Assembly (NCBI GenBank): GCA_963803735.1
Contig: CAWDNV010000001.1
Coordinates: 561,816 to 625,815, forward strand
Length of the DNA stretch: 64,000 nucleotides
Origin: Palsa-189 sp963803735
GTDB taxonomy: Bacteria; Acidobacteriota; Terriglobia; Acidiferrales; UBA7541
Reading direction: 5' to 3'
Position 1 is the stretch's first letter. Each line of letters begins with the position of its first letter. The position numbers and the translations under genes are program-made. Shown here piece after piece: positions 1-7,426 of this stretch. The notes under the pieces are model-generated. The model made no database searches. It was not told the origin of the DNA and was given only the letters and a program-made list of their open reading frames with translations.

Positions 1-786
1 GAGCTGATTTTTATCGAGGAACATGTCCGAGACGGAAACCGCTTCATTCAGCAAGCCTCCGGGATTTCCACGAAGGTCCAGAAGTAATCCGTCCAGAGTA
101 GAAAAGTCGAGCTGCTTCAGTGCTGCGGCAAGTTCTGTGTCGGTTTCTTCGTTGAACTGACCCACGCGCACATAACCGATCCCTTGGCGTATCGTGAAAG
201 CAACGTCCACAGAATGCTTCGGAATTTCGTCCCGCGTAATCGTGAAAGGGAGCGGCTGAGCATAGCCTTCGCGAACCATGTTGACGTGCACCACAGTCCC
301 CTTCGGCCCCTTCAGCAAATCGGCGACTTCGGAAGTAGTGAGCCCATCGCACGGCTTCCCATCGACGGTATGGATAATGTCACCGGGACGAATCCCTGCT
401 TTTGCGGCGGGCGAACCCGGCATCGGGGCCAGAACCACGGTGTGATTTTCCTGCGGCCCCACGTTCATGCCGACGCCGTAATATTTGCCGCGCTGATCTT
501 CACGCAAGAGAGCATACTGACGGGGATCAAAAAAGGTTGAGTGGGGATCGAGCACGCGGAGCATTCCCGGAATGGCGCCGTCATAAAGAGCGTGGTCGGT
601 GTCGACGGGAAGCGCGTACTCCTGCTGGACGACCGAAAGCACTTTGGTGAAGTTCTTTATGGAATCCTGGAGGTCGGTGCTCCCAGAAGCGGTCGCGCGT
701 ACCGAGGGCCCGTAAATTCCTCCCAGGACGGCAGATAGGACCAACACGCCCAAGACTAGCAGAGCTCCACGCCTCTCGGCTTTCAT
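1..786 (-). CDS. S41 family C-terminal processing peptidase (partial, runs off left edge)
   Basis: The visible part is 262 codons and has no stop inside the window. It opens with a signal or anchor segment (MKAERRGALLVLGVLVLSAV). A PDZ domain follows, with APMPGSPAAKAGIRPGDII at about residues 120-140. The start of the S41 protease fold is seen as LLLDLRGNPGGLLNEA near residues 232-245. In the CtpA family the PDZ domain gates a Ser/Lys protease that trims periplasmic proteins; the catalytic Ser and Lys would lie beyond the window edge and cannot be checked. The ATG at 786 has GAGG five bases upstream. The gene is divergent from tatA, and their promoters lie within 60 bases of each other. Confidence 0.9.
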   Translation of the reverse strand, partial: MKAERRGALLVLGVLVLSAVLGGIYGPSVRATASGSTDLQDSIKNFTKVLSVVQQEYALPVDTDHALYDGAIPGMLRVLDPHSTFFDPRQYALLREDQRGKYYGVGMNVGPQENHTVVLAPMPGSPAAKAGIRPGDIIHTVDGKPCDGLTTSEVADLLKGPKGTVVHVNMVREGYAQPLPFTITRDEIPKHSVDVAFTIRQGIGYVRVGQFNEETDTELAAALKQLDFSTLDGLLLDLRGNPGGLLNEAVSVSDMFLDKNQL

Positions 787-808
787 CCCACCCTCGCTTT
801 CGGCGCAC

Positions 809-817
809 AGTATAGCA
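809..817 (-). promoter_or_regulatory. Putative extended -10 promoter of the S41 peptidase gene
   Basis: Read on the minus strand, TGCTATACT is an extended -10 element (TGn plus TATACT). It lies about 25 bases before the ATG at 786, so the leader would be only around 16 bases. I see no good -35 box at 16-18 bp, which is tolerated with extended -10 promoters. This is a pattern match only. Confidence 0.35.
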
Positions 818-834
818 TGCTTTCAGTGACCGAT

Positions 835-863
835 TTGACACCCCTCAGGGGCTACTCTATGAT
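835..863 (+). promoter_or_regulatory. Sigma-70 type promoter for the tatA-tatC operon
   Basis: TTGACA (835-840) is followed after exactly 17 bases by TATGAT (858-863), a near-consensus sigma-70 promoter reading toward tatA. The spacer begins with the palindrome CCCC-TCA-GGGG (841-851), which could be a repressor site or chance. The predicted transcript starts near 870, giving a leader of about 85 bases before the tatA ATG at 956. Confidence 0.6.
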
Positions 864-955
864 GCAGACGTAGCGTCCTTTCGGCCCGGAACGCCTGAAT
901 CAATGCGACTATTCGTTGGACGCTCCGAGGCTGAGTTAGGGTTTACAACGACTGC

Positions 956-1357
956 ATGCTCAGCATTCCCCATCTCGTCGTCATTTTCCTGATCGCCTTG
1001 ATCGTGCTAGGCCCTGAGAAGCTTCCTCAGGTTGCACGGGTGCTTGGCAAGGCCATGGCGGATTTCCGGCGCATTACCACCGATTTCCGGGTACAAATCG
1101 AAGATGAGATGCGGGAGATGGAGCGGCACACTCGATTACAGCAGATGACTGCGGCCCAAGCCTCTCCTTATGGGCCCACCGACCCTGAACTGCTGGGGGC
1201 AGTGCCCGCCACGCCCGCACAAGTCCCGCCACCGCCAGCGGCCTTTACTGGGGCTCCCGAGCCAGCGACGCCAGAGCCGGCAGCCGCCGCGCCAGTCACC
1301 TCGGCGACAGAGAACGTCCCCGAGAAACCAGCTGATGGCCACTCCCAGCCTGCCTAA
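956..1357 (+). CDS. tatA: Sec-independent translocase subunit TatA/TatB
   Basis: This is a 133-residue protein of the TatA/B family. It has one N-terminal membrane helix (residues 3-19, HLVVIFLIALIVLGPEKLP) with the typical GPEKLP hinge, then an amphipathic helix (VARVLGKAMADFRR) and a charged region. The C-terminal 65 residues are rich in Pro and Ala and probably disordered. TatA/B with TatC exports folded, often cofactor-bearing proteins with a twin-arginine signal. No other TatA/B gene is in the window, so a single bifunctional subunit is possible. The tatC start overlaps its last 23 bases. TatA and TatB cannot be separated by eye, and the start has no strong ribosome site. Confidence 0.85.
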   Translation: MLSIPHLVVIFLIALIVLGPEKLPQVARVLGKAMADFRRITTDFRVQIEDEMREMERHTRLQQMTAAQASPYGPTDPELLGAVPATPAQVPPPPAAFTGAPEPATPEPAAAAPVTSATENVPEKPADGHSQPA

Positions 1358-2144
1358 CCGTCTCGAGGAATCCGAAGACGGCGGCAAGATGTCGTTTTTT
1401 GAGCATCTTGCTGAGTTGCGGACTCGCCTGATTCACGCCTCCGGCGCCATCGTTGTAGGCACGTTTATCGGTGTCTACGTAGCCAAGCATATCCTGGAAT
1501 TCGTGGCGCGGCCCATGGTGAACGCTCTGCGCGCCGCGAATCTGCAGGACAAACTGATCTTTACGCATCCCGCCGGGTATCTCTATCAGGTCATTACTTT
1601 GGGGCTGTATCTCGGAATAGTGATCGCCTCGCCATATGTGCTCTATCAAGTCTGGCTCTTTGTTGCTCCCGGGCTTTATCGGAATGAGCGGAAAGCCGTG
1701 GCCGGGTTTGTGATTTCGTCTGTAGGGCTTTTTCTATGCGGGATTGCGTTTGCATATTATGTGATCCTGCCGTATTTGCTGAAGTTTCTCGTTAATTTTC
1801 AGACCGGTGGGCCGTTTACGCCATTAATCAGCGTAAATGAGTATTTCGATCTCGTGCTTAACGTGTTGCTTGGCGTAGGTATTGTTTTTGAACTTCCCGT
1901 GCTCGCGTTTTTGTTGTCACTTTTCGGCATCGTGACGCCGCAGTTCTTGTGGAAGAATTTCCGCTATGCAATCCTGGTCATTGCAGTTTTTGCGGCGGTT
2001 ATTACGCCGACTCCGGACGCGATCACGATGCTGATATTCATGGCGCCAATGGTCGTGCTCTATTTTGTGAGTATTGGTGTTTCGGCGGCGGTGGTGCGCC
2101 GAAAGCGGCGCGCCGAGTCGATTGGCCGGCAAGGAGCTTCGTAA
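1335..2144 (+). CDS. tatC: Sec-independent protein translocase TatC
   Basis: A 269-residue polytopic protein that starts inside the end of tatA. The N-terminal cytosolic motif MSFFEHLAELRTRL is the signature of TatC, which binds the twin-arginine signal. Six hydrophobic segments follow, with the conserved periplasmic and loop stretches FVAPGLYRNERK and ITPTPD (near residue 220). The ATG at 1335 was chosen because the reading frame further upstream is only the out-of-frame shadow of tatA. The molybdopterin oxidoreductase at 58796 and the cupin with an RR signal at 63547 are the kinds of protein this system could serve, but that link is inferred. Confidence 0.93.
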   Translation: MATPSLPNRLEESEDGGKMSFFEHLAELRTRLIHASGAIVVGTFIGVYVAKHILEFVARPMVNALRAANLQDKLIFTHPAGYLYQVITLGLYLGIVIASPYVLYQVWLFVAPGLYRNERKAVAGFVISSVGLFLCGIAFAYYVILPYLLKFLVNFQTGGPFTPLISVNEYFDLVLNVLLGVGIVFELPVLAFLLSLFGIVTPQFLWKNFRYAILVIAVFAAVITPTPDAITMLIFMAPMVVLYFVSIGVSAAVVRRKRRAESIGRQGAS

Positions 2145-2145
2145 G

Positions 2146-3141
2146 ATGGGCGGGAATTGTCGCCTAAGGATGCTAGTTCCGTTTGTGGCGGCTCTCTTTC
2201 TGGCTGCATGCGGCGGAAACGGCAGTGTCACGACTGGGGCGACAAGCGCGGCTGCGTCGCCTCCGGCGGAAACGCCGCAGCAAACAGCTCCCGCACCGGA
2301 TAAGACAGGCGGGTTCGACGGCCAGCAAGCGTTTCGGCACGTCGCCGATCTAGTGGCGATCGGTCCGCGCACCGCAGGGACCGATGGAAATCATCGCGCT
2401 CAGGACTACATTAGAGGCCAGCTAAGAGGTTTCGGCTGTCCGGTTGATGCAGAGGCATTCCATACGCCGACTCCGATTGGGAACACGGAGATGAAAAATA
2501 TCGTCGTCAAGATCCCGGGAAACTCTCCCGACATTGTGCTCTTCCTCACGCATTACGACACCAAGCGCCTGCCGAATTTTGTCGGAGCGGATGATGGCGG
2601 CTCCTCGACAGGCGTAGCGCTCGAGTTGGCGCGGCTATTATGCGCGCGAAAAAATGCGCTCACGATGTGGATCGCTTTTCTGGATGGCGAGGAAGCTTTT
2701 AACCTGCAATGGAACGATCCGGATAATACCTATGGCAGCAGGGAACTGGCTGCGCGCATGGCAATTTCGGGCGATCTGAGACGGGTCAAATCCGTACTGT
2801 TGGTCGACATGATTGGCAGCCGCGACCTGCGCATTAAGCGTGATGCGAATTCGACTTCCTGGCTTACCGACATGGTTTGGTCTACGGCGTCGCGGCTTGG
2901 ATATAGCGATATCTTTGTTTCCAGTTCGACTGCGGTCGAGGATGATCACATTCCTTTCCTGCGCCGGAGTGTCCCTGCTGTGGATATTATCGACCTCGAA
3001 ATCCCTTACTGGCATACGTCCCAGGACACACTGGACAAGCTCAGCCCGCGAAGCTTGGCCGTGGTCGGCCATGTTTTGATCACCGTTGTTCCGCAACTCG
3101 AGCAAAAATTTGCTCGGGCCACTGCTGCCTTGCTTCCGTGA
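2146..3141 (+). CDS. M28 family lipoprotein, glutaminyl-peptide cyclotransferase-like
   Basis: A 331-residue predicted lipoprotein. The signal MLVPFVAALFLAAC ends in a lipobox Cys. The fold signature is that of M28 zinc peptidases, with candidate metal ligands in LTHYDT, GADDGGS, DGEEAF, VDMIGS and YWHTSQD. FLDGEEAFxxxW, the YGSRELA stretch and DHIPFLRRSVP resemble glutaminyl cyclases, which turn N-terminal Gln into pyroglutamate, more than aminopeptidases. The ATG at 2146 has AAGGAG nine bases upstream. An internal ATG at 2170 would still give a complete signal peptide. The gene follows tatC by one base and ends in a four-base GTGA overlap with aroB. Substrate is unknown. Confidence 0.8.
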   Translation: MGGNCRLRMLVPFVAALFLAACGGNGSVTTGATSAAASPPAETPQQTAPAPDKTGGFDGQQAFRHVADLVAIGPRTAGTDGNHRAQDYIRGQLRGFGCPVDAEAFHTPTPIGNTEMKNIVVKIPGNSPDIVLFLTHYDTKRLPNFVGADDGGSSTGVALELARLLCARKNALTMWIAFLDGEEAFNLQWNDPDNTYGSRELAARMAISGDLRRVKSVLLVDMIGSRDLRIKRDANSTSWLTDMVWSTASRLGYSDIFVSSSTAVEDDHIPFLRRSVPAVDIIDLEIPYWHTSQDTLDKLSPRSLAVVGHVLITVVPQLEQKFARATAALLP

Positions 3142-4232
3142 CTCCCCAGCGCATTACCATAGATTCCGAAAACGGTTGCTACGAAGTCGTTTATGGCTCA
3201 GGCATATTGTCAAGCGCCGCAAGCCGAATCAAATCACTTGGCGAGATCACGGGCGTGTTCCTGCTTTGCTCGCCTCGAGTTGCCAAGCATTGGCGCGGCA
3301 AGCTCGAACGAGCAGTGCTTAGCGCTGGGCCGCTCCGCACGATTGTTTTTGACGATCGCGAGCAATCGAAGAATATCTCCACGGTTGAACATGTCTGCAG
3401 GGAATTAGTCCGCGCGGGCGCGGATCGGAGAGCGCTGCTGATCGCTGCCGGTGGAGGTGTGGTCGGAGACGTCGCTGGGTTTGTAGCCGCAAGCTACCTG
3501 CGTGGCGTGAGACTTGTACACATACCCACCACTGTCGTCGCGCAAGTGGATAGCGCCATTGGCGGAAAGACCGGCGTCAATTTGCCGGAAGGGAAGAACC
3601 TGGTCGGCGCTTTCTATTCTCCCCGTCTCGTGCTCGCGGATCCTGTCACGCTGTCGACGCTCCCACCTCGCGAATTCCGTTCCGGGCTGTACGAAATAAT
3701 CAAATACGGAGTGATTGCGGACGAGCGGCTGTTTGCGTTTCTCGAGAGTTCAATCGAGACTCTGGTGAATCGCGACGCCAAGGCTCTCGATTTCGTGATC
3801 CCACGTTGCATTCAGGTTAAGGCGAAGGTGGTGAGCTGCGACGAACACGAATCCGGCTTGCGCGAGATACTGAATTTCGGCCACACGTTTGCCCACGCGT
3901 TCGAAACGGCCACGGGATATCGCAAATATCTGCACGGCGAAGCGGTTGGCTGGGGAATGATCGCCGCAGCCCGGCTCGGACGGCGAATTGGTTTGATGGC
4001 AGATGCGCACGCGACACGAATCGAGCGGCTGGTGCGGCGAGTCGGCCCACTTCCCGCTTTGCCGGCCACCAAGACCTCTCGCCTTGTGGAGATCATGCAT
4101 TCGGACAAGAAAACTCGCGGGGGTAAGTTGCGCTTTGTCTTAAGTCGCAAAGTCGGAAGCGCCGAAACTTTCGGCCGCATTTCGCCAAAAGCCGTAGCTG
4201 AAGTTCTCGCACATCTCGATCGAGAGATGTAA
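3138..4232 (+). CDS. aroB: 3-dehydroquinate synthase
   Basis: A 364-residue enzyme of the shikimate pathway. It converts the seven-carbon phosphate DAHP to 3-dehydroquinate using NAD and a divalent metal. Family motifs visible are AAGGGVVGDVAGFVAASYLR (NAD binding), PTTVVAQVDSAIGGKTGVN, and the metal-binding LNFGHTFAHAFE and HGEAVGWGM. Length is normal. The GTG start overlaps the TGA of the preceding lipoprotein gene, implying translational coupling. It is followed six bases later by ubiE. Confidence 0.95.
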   Translation: MTPQRITIDSENGCYEVVYGSGILSSAASRIKSLGEITGVFLLCSPRVAKHWRGKLERAVLSAGPLRTIVFDDREQSKNISTVEHVCRELVRAGADRRALLIAAGGGVVGDVAGFVAASYLRGVRLVHIPTTVVAQVDSAIGGKTGVNLPEGKNLVGAFYSPRLVLADPVTLSTLPPREFRSGLYEIIKYGVIADERLFAFLESSIETLVNRDAKALDFVIPRCIQVKAKVVSCDEHESGLREILNFGHTFAHAFETATGYRKYLHGEAVGWGMIAAARLGRRIGLMADAHATRIERLVRRVGPLPALPATKTSRLVEIMHSDKKTRGGKLRFVLSRKVGSAETFGRISPKAVAEVLAHLDREM

Positions 4233-4238
4233 TCGGCT

Positions 4239-5030
4239 ATGAGCCCGCCTGATCCCAGCCGCGCCAGCTTGCCAGGGACACGTCCGATAGGAACTCACGA
4301 CGAAATGGCCGCCTCGCGCGAAGTGCGAGAGATGTTCAGCCGCATCGCCCCGCGTTATGACCTGCTGAATCATCTTTTGTCCCTTCGCTTTGACGTGATG
4401 TGGCGGAAACGTCTTGCCAGACGCTTTGCCTACATTCTGCGGCAGCCGGACGCTCGCGTTCTTGATGTTTGCTGTGGAACAGGAGATCTCGCGTTGGCGC
4501 TGGCGGATGCGCCAACGGATTCCGCCACCTCGGAATCTGCTTCGCTCGTGGGCGCCGATTTTGCACACCCGATGCTCGTACGCGCTCGCGAGAAAGCCAT
4601 ATCTGGACTACAGCGTCGTCTCGAATTCGCGGAAGCAGATGCATTGTCGCTTCCTTTTGCTGACGCGACGTTTGACTTCGTGGCGACTGCGTTTGGTTTT
4701 CGGAACTTGGCAAACTATTCGGCGGGATTAACAGAGTTGCGGCGCATTCTGAAGCCAGGCGGCTGGCTCGCTATTCTGGAGTTCGCAGAACCGCGCGGTG
4801 CGCTGTTCCGCAATCTGTTTCAGTTTTATTTTCGCCGCGTACTGCCTGCCATCGGGGCTGCTGTCTCGGGCAACGTGAAAGCGTACAGCTATCTGCCCGA
4901 CTCGGTAGCACGTTTTCCCGTGCCACATGAGCTCGCGGAATTAATGAATCAGACTCGCTTCGTCGAAGTTGCTTTCGAATCTTGGACGGGCGGAATTGTA
5001 ACTCTGCACAAAGGACGGGCCCGCGTTTAA
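4239..5030 (+). CDS. ubiE: Demethylmenaquinone/ubiquinone methyltransferase UbiE/MenG
   Basis: A 263-residue class I SAM methyltransferase. Motif I is VLDVCCGTGDLALALA near residue 75. The family hallmarks MFSRIAPRYDLLNHLLS, ATAFGFRNLANY and LEFAEPRGALFRNLF are all present. It catalyses the last C-methylation of the menaquinone (or ubiquinone) ring; in this lineage menaquinone is the expected product. The first 25 residues are poorly conserved, so translation may start further in. Last gene of the tatA-ubiE run; it converges on an ABC transporter pair 23 bases away. Confidence 0.93.
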   Translation: MSPPDPSRASLPGTRPIGTHDEMAASREVREMFSRIAPRYDLLNHLLSLRFDVMWRKRLARRFAYILRQPDARVLDVCCGTGDLALALADAPTDSATSESASLVGADFAHPMLVRAREKAISGLQRRLEFAEADALSLPFADATFDFVATAFGFRNLANYSAGLTELRRILKPGGWLAILEFAEPRGALFRNLFQFYFRRVLPAIGAAVSGNVKAYSYLPDSVARFPVPHELAELMNQTRFVEVAFESWTGGIVTLHKGRARV

Positions 5031-5053
5031 AGCTTGCTCCGCCGCAGGCCCAT

Positions 5054-5824
5054 TTAGGTCGCCTTTGCAAGAAGACTAAAGCTGAATAAAACGGCTGAGA
5101 GAATGGCAATCGTTGGGCCCGCGGTAGAAAACTTAAATACAAACGCATTCAGAAGAAATCCCGCAGCGACGGAGAGCAGGCTAGCAACCACAGCGAGAAG
5201 AAAGAAGTGCGAAAGCTTATTCGTGAGTTGCCGGGCCGTTGCCGAAGGCATGATGATCAATGAGCTTGCCAACAGTGCACCCATGAAACGAAGTCCGACG
5301 AGCACAGTGAGGCTGAAGAGGAGGAGAAAATAAAGATCGAGCCGGGCGATGCGTACGCCCGTTGCGGCCGCCAAATCCGTGGAGAAGATGCTGAGCGCCA
5401 ATTGGTCTTTCAGCAGAAAAATAGAGAGGATCACGAACATCACGGCGGTCAGACCCAAAATAAATCCGGGCAGCGAAAGTCCTTCTAACTGGCCGAACAG
5501 AGATTCGGCGAGATCCTCTCTTGGGGTAATGGCAGCTCCGATGGCCAAGGCTGCCGCGAAGATCACGCCTATAGCAGCTTCGGTGGCTAAACCAGTTTTT
5601 CTCTGCAGCTGCCACACGAGGAATGTCCCGAAAAACAACGTTGCGGCGCCCCCCATGAGGGGGTTCACCTTGAATGCGAACGCCAGTCCAAGTCCCGGCA
5701 GCGCTAGGTGCGAGATTACGTCGCCTGCGAGCAGCATGCGTCTCATGAGCGCAATACATCCAACCAGGCCGGCAGCCAGTGAAAAGAAGAGAGCGAGCAC
5801 GAACAGGAGGCCCTGGCCGCTCAC
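5054..5824 (-). CDS. Metal ABC transporter permease (ZnuB/MntB type)
   Basis: A 256-residue permease with about seven or eight hydrophobic segments and the ABC-3 family pattern. GDVISHLALPGLGLAFAF carries the conserved His of the zinc/manganese permeases, and GLRFMGALLASSLIIMPSAT matches the family core. It starts with GTG one base into the stop of the ATPase gene (TAGTG), so the two are coupled. The metal could be Zn, Mn or Fe. No substrate-binding protein is encoded beside the pair. Confidence 0.88.
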   Translation of the reverse strand: MSGQGLLFVLALFFSLAAGLVGCIALMRRMLLAGDVISHLALPGLGLAFAFKVNPLMGGAATLFFGTFLVWQLQRKTGLATEAAIGVIFAAALAIGAAITPREDLAESLFGQLEGLSLPGFILGLTAVMFVILSIFLLKDQLALSIFSTDLAAATGVRIARLDLYFLLLFSLTVLVGLRFMGALLASSLIIMPSATARQLTNKLSHFFLLAVVASLLSVAAGFLLNAFVFKFSTAGPTIAILSAVLFSFSLLAKAT

Positions 5825-6570
5825 TATTTTTCGCGCTCCTGCGCGATTAGCGAATCGCGTTCTCCCTCGTGCTTATGAACATGTAGGTAGTAGTGAGGCG
5901 GCGAAGCGTACAGCTCTTGAAGCATCGCGGGTGTGAGGACTTCCTTCGGCGGACCCATGCACGTTTTTCCCTTGCTCAGGCACAAGACCATATTCGCATT
6001 GCGGTAGACGATGCTCAGATCGTGCGATACCAGTAGCGTTGTTATTCCCCTGGTTTTCTGTAGCGACTGCAACAGTTCGTAAATGCGCTCTTCTGTGAGC
6101 TCATCTAGGCTGGCGGTAGGCTCATCAAAAAGCAACACGTTGGGCCGCCCTAAAAGGGCAAAGGCAATCAATACCTTCTGAAACTGACCTCCTGAAAGGG
6201 CTCCCATGCTGGTGTTCATAAGCTCGTCAGTGAGGCCAAGTTCGGCCGAAACCGCCTGCAGTTCGGCAGCAGGCAACCTCAGGAATCTAACCTTTGCAGC
6301 GAGCAGGTCTTTCGCGCTGAGAGGCAACTGCCGATCTGCAGCAATCTTCTGCGGGACATATCCCAGCCGGGTCCCTTCGCTCCACCTAACCTCGCCCCGG
6401 TAGGGGATCAGATTCAATAAGGCCTGGAGCAGAACGGTTTTTCCGGCGCCGTTCGGTCCTATTATGGCGAGACAATCGCCCTGCTGCACCGAGAAGCTGA
6501 GATCATGAATGACCTCGCGATTCCCGAAGTTAACGCTAAGGCCTGTGACCGAGAGCAATTGATTCGTCAT
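5824..6570 (-). CDS. Metal ABC transporter ATP-binding protein (ZnuC type)
   Basis: A 248-residue ABC ATPase with Walker A GPNGAGKTVLL, signature LSGGQFQKVLIA, Walker B VLLFDEPTASLD and the switch His in LVSHDLSIV. The tail is His-rich (PPHYYLHVHKHEGE), which is common in zinc-family ATPases and may bind metal. The start at 6570 (MTNQLLSVTGL) was preferred over an in-frame ATG at 6615 because the extra 15 residues have no family character. Neither start has a clear ribosome site. It is the first gene of the pair, with a possible operator at 6633-6648. Confidence 0.88.
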   Translation of the reverse strand: MTNQLLSVTGLSVNFGNREVIHDLSFSVQQGDCLAIIGPNGAGKTVLLQALLNLIPYRGEVRWSEGTRLGYVPQKIAADRQLPLSAKDLLAAKVRFLRLPAAELQAVSAELGLTDELMNTSMGALSGGQFQKVLIAFALLGRPNVLLFDEPTASLDELTEERIYELLQSLQKTRGITTLLVSHDLSIVYRNANMVLCLSKGKTCMGPPKEVLTPAMLQELYASPPHYYLHVHKHEGERDSLIAQEREK

Positions 6571-6632
6571 AGCGGTATTGTCCGCGAATGCAATCCGTCT
6601 GGCCGCTGCCAGCATTCACGGGCAACTCGTAA

Positions 6633-6648
6633 GCATAATTCAGAATGC
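6633..6648. promoter_or_regulatory. Inverted repeat, possible operator of the metal ABC transporter
   Basis: GCATAATTCAGAATGC has outer arms GCAT/ATGC and a nested ATTC-A-GAAT. It lies about 65 bases upstream of the ATPase start, where a Zur, Fur or MntR site would sit. It does not match a consensus I can quote, so it is only a candidate. The rest of 6571-6801 shows nothing else. Confidence 0.25.
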
Positions 6649-6801
6649 GACTGCAGAGCAGCAGGGAAGTACGTTTCCAGTCGCATGCTACCGGAGAGCC
6701 TGGTTTCTAACACCTGCTACTGGAGCGAGTTCTCGGAGTACGGATAGATCGGACGTGAGCTACAATCCTCTTCCACCGGCAAGTCTGGAAGGAGACAAAC
6801 A

Positions 6802-7404
6802 ATGTTAAAGGCAACGCTTTGCGGCTTCGTGCTTCTGCTTGCGTCGTCAGTGCTGGGTGCACAGGATGCGCGACCTACATGCAACAAATGTTCCGCCACT
6901 TACATTCCCAAAGAGGAAATTCAGCAATACGTGAAAAGGGCCATCGCCGACAGATTGATCGATCAGCAGATCCGCGCCATTGATGTGGGGAAAACGAACG
7001 TGGACGTCGGCCTCGTTTATCGCGGCAAACTTGCAGTGCCAGGACCCGATTCCGTTGCGGAGCACGATCAGGTGAGCGAGGTTTATCACGTGATCGACGG
7101 TTCGGCTACCCTTGTCACCGGTCCCGATCTCGTGGGCACAAAACGCCGGCCAGCAGACGATCGCGCGGTGAAGATGCTAAACGGACCTGGCAGCAATTCG
7201 GCTTCGATTCGCAACGGAGTCAGCCATCAACTAAAGGCCGGTGACGTGATCATTATTCCGGCAGGCACGGGCCACTGGTTTACGAAGATCGACGATCACA
7301 TCACCTATCTGATGGTCCGCATAGATCCCGACAAAATTACTCCGCATAAGGATGAGGCCCAGTCTAAGGCCGACCTCGCCAGCGGAGGAAAAGGGGGGCA
7401 ATAA
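6802..7404 (+). CDS. Secreted cupin-domain protein
   Basis: A 200-residue protein with a cleavable signal peptide (cut likely after SVLGA, residue 20). A CNKC pair lies shortly after. The cupin barrel shows EHDQVSEVYHVIDG (metal His and Glu region) and GDVIIIPAGTGHWF (second metal His). The C-terminal 25 residues are polar. The family includes non-enzymatic sugar or metal binders and dioxygenases, so no reaction can be assigned. GGAAGGAGACAAACA directly before the ATG is a very strong ribosome site. It stands alone between divergent and convergent neighbours. Confidence 0.75.
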   Translation: MLKATLCGFVLLLASSVLGAQDARPTCNKCSATYIPKEEIQQYVKRAIADRLIDQQIRAIDVGKTNVDVGLVYRGKLAVPGPDSVAEHDQVSEVYHVIDGSATLVTGPDLVGTKRRPADDRAVKMLNGPGSNSASIRNGVSHQLKAGDVIIIPAGTGHWFTKIDDHITYLMVRIDPDKITPHKDEAQSKADLASGGKGGQ

Positions 7405-7426
7405 GCAAGCTCGAGGATACAGCCGG

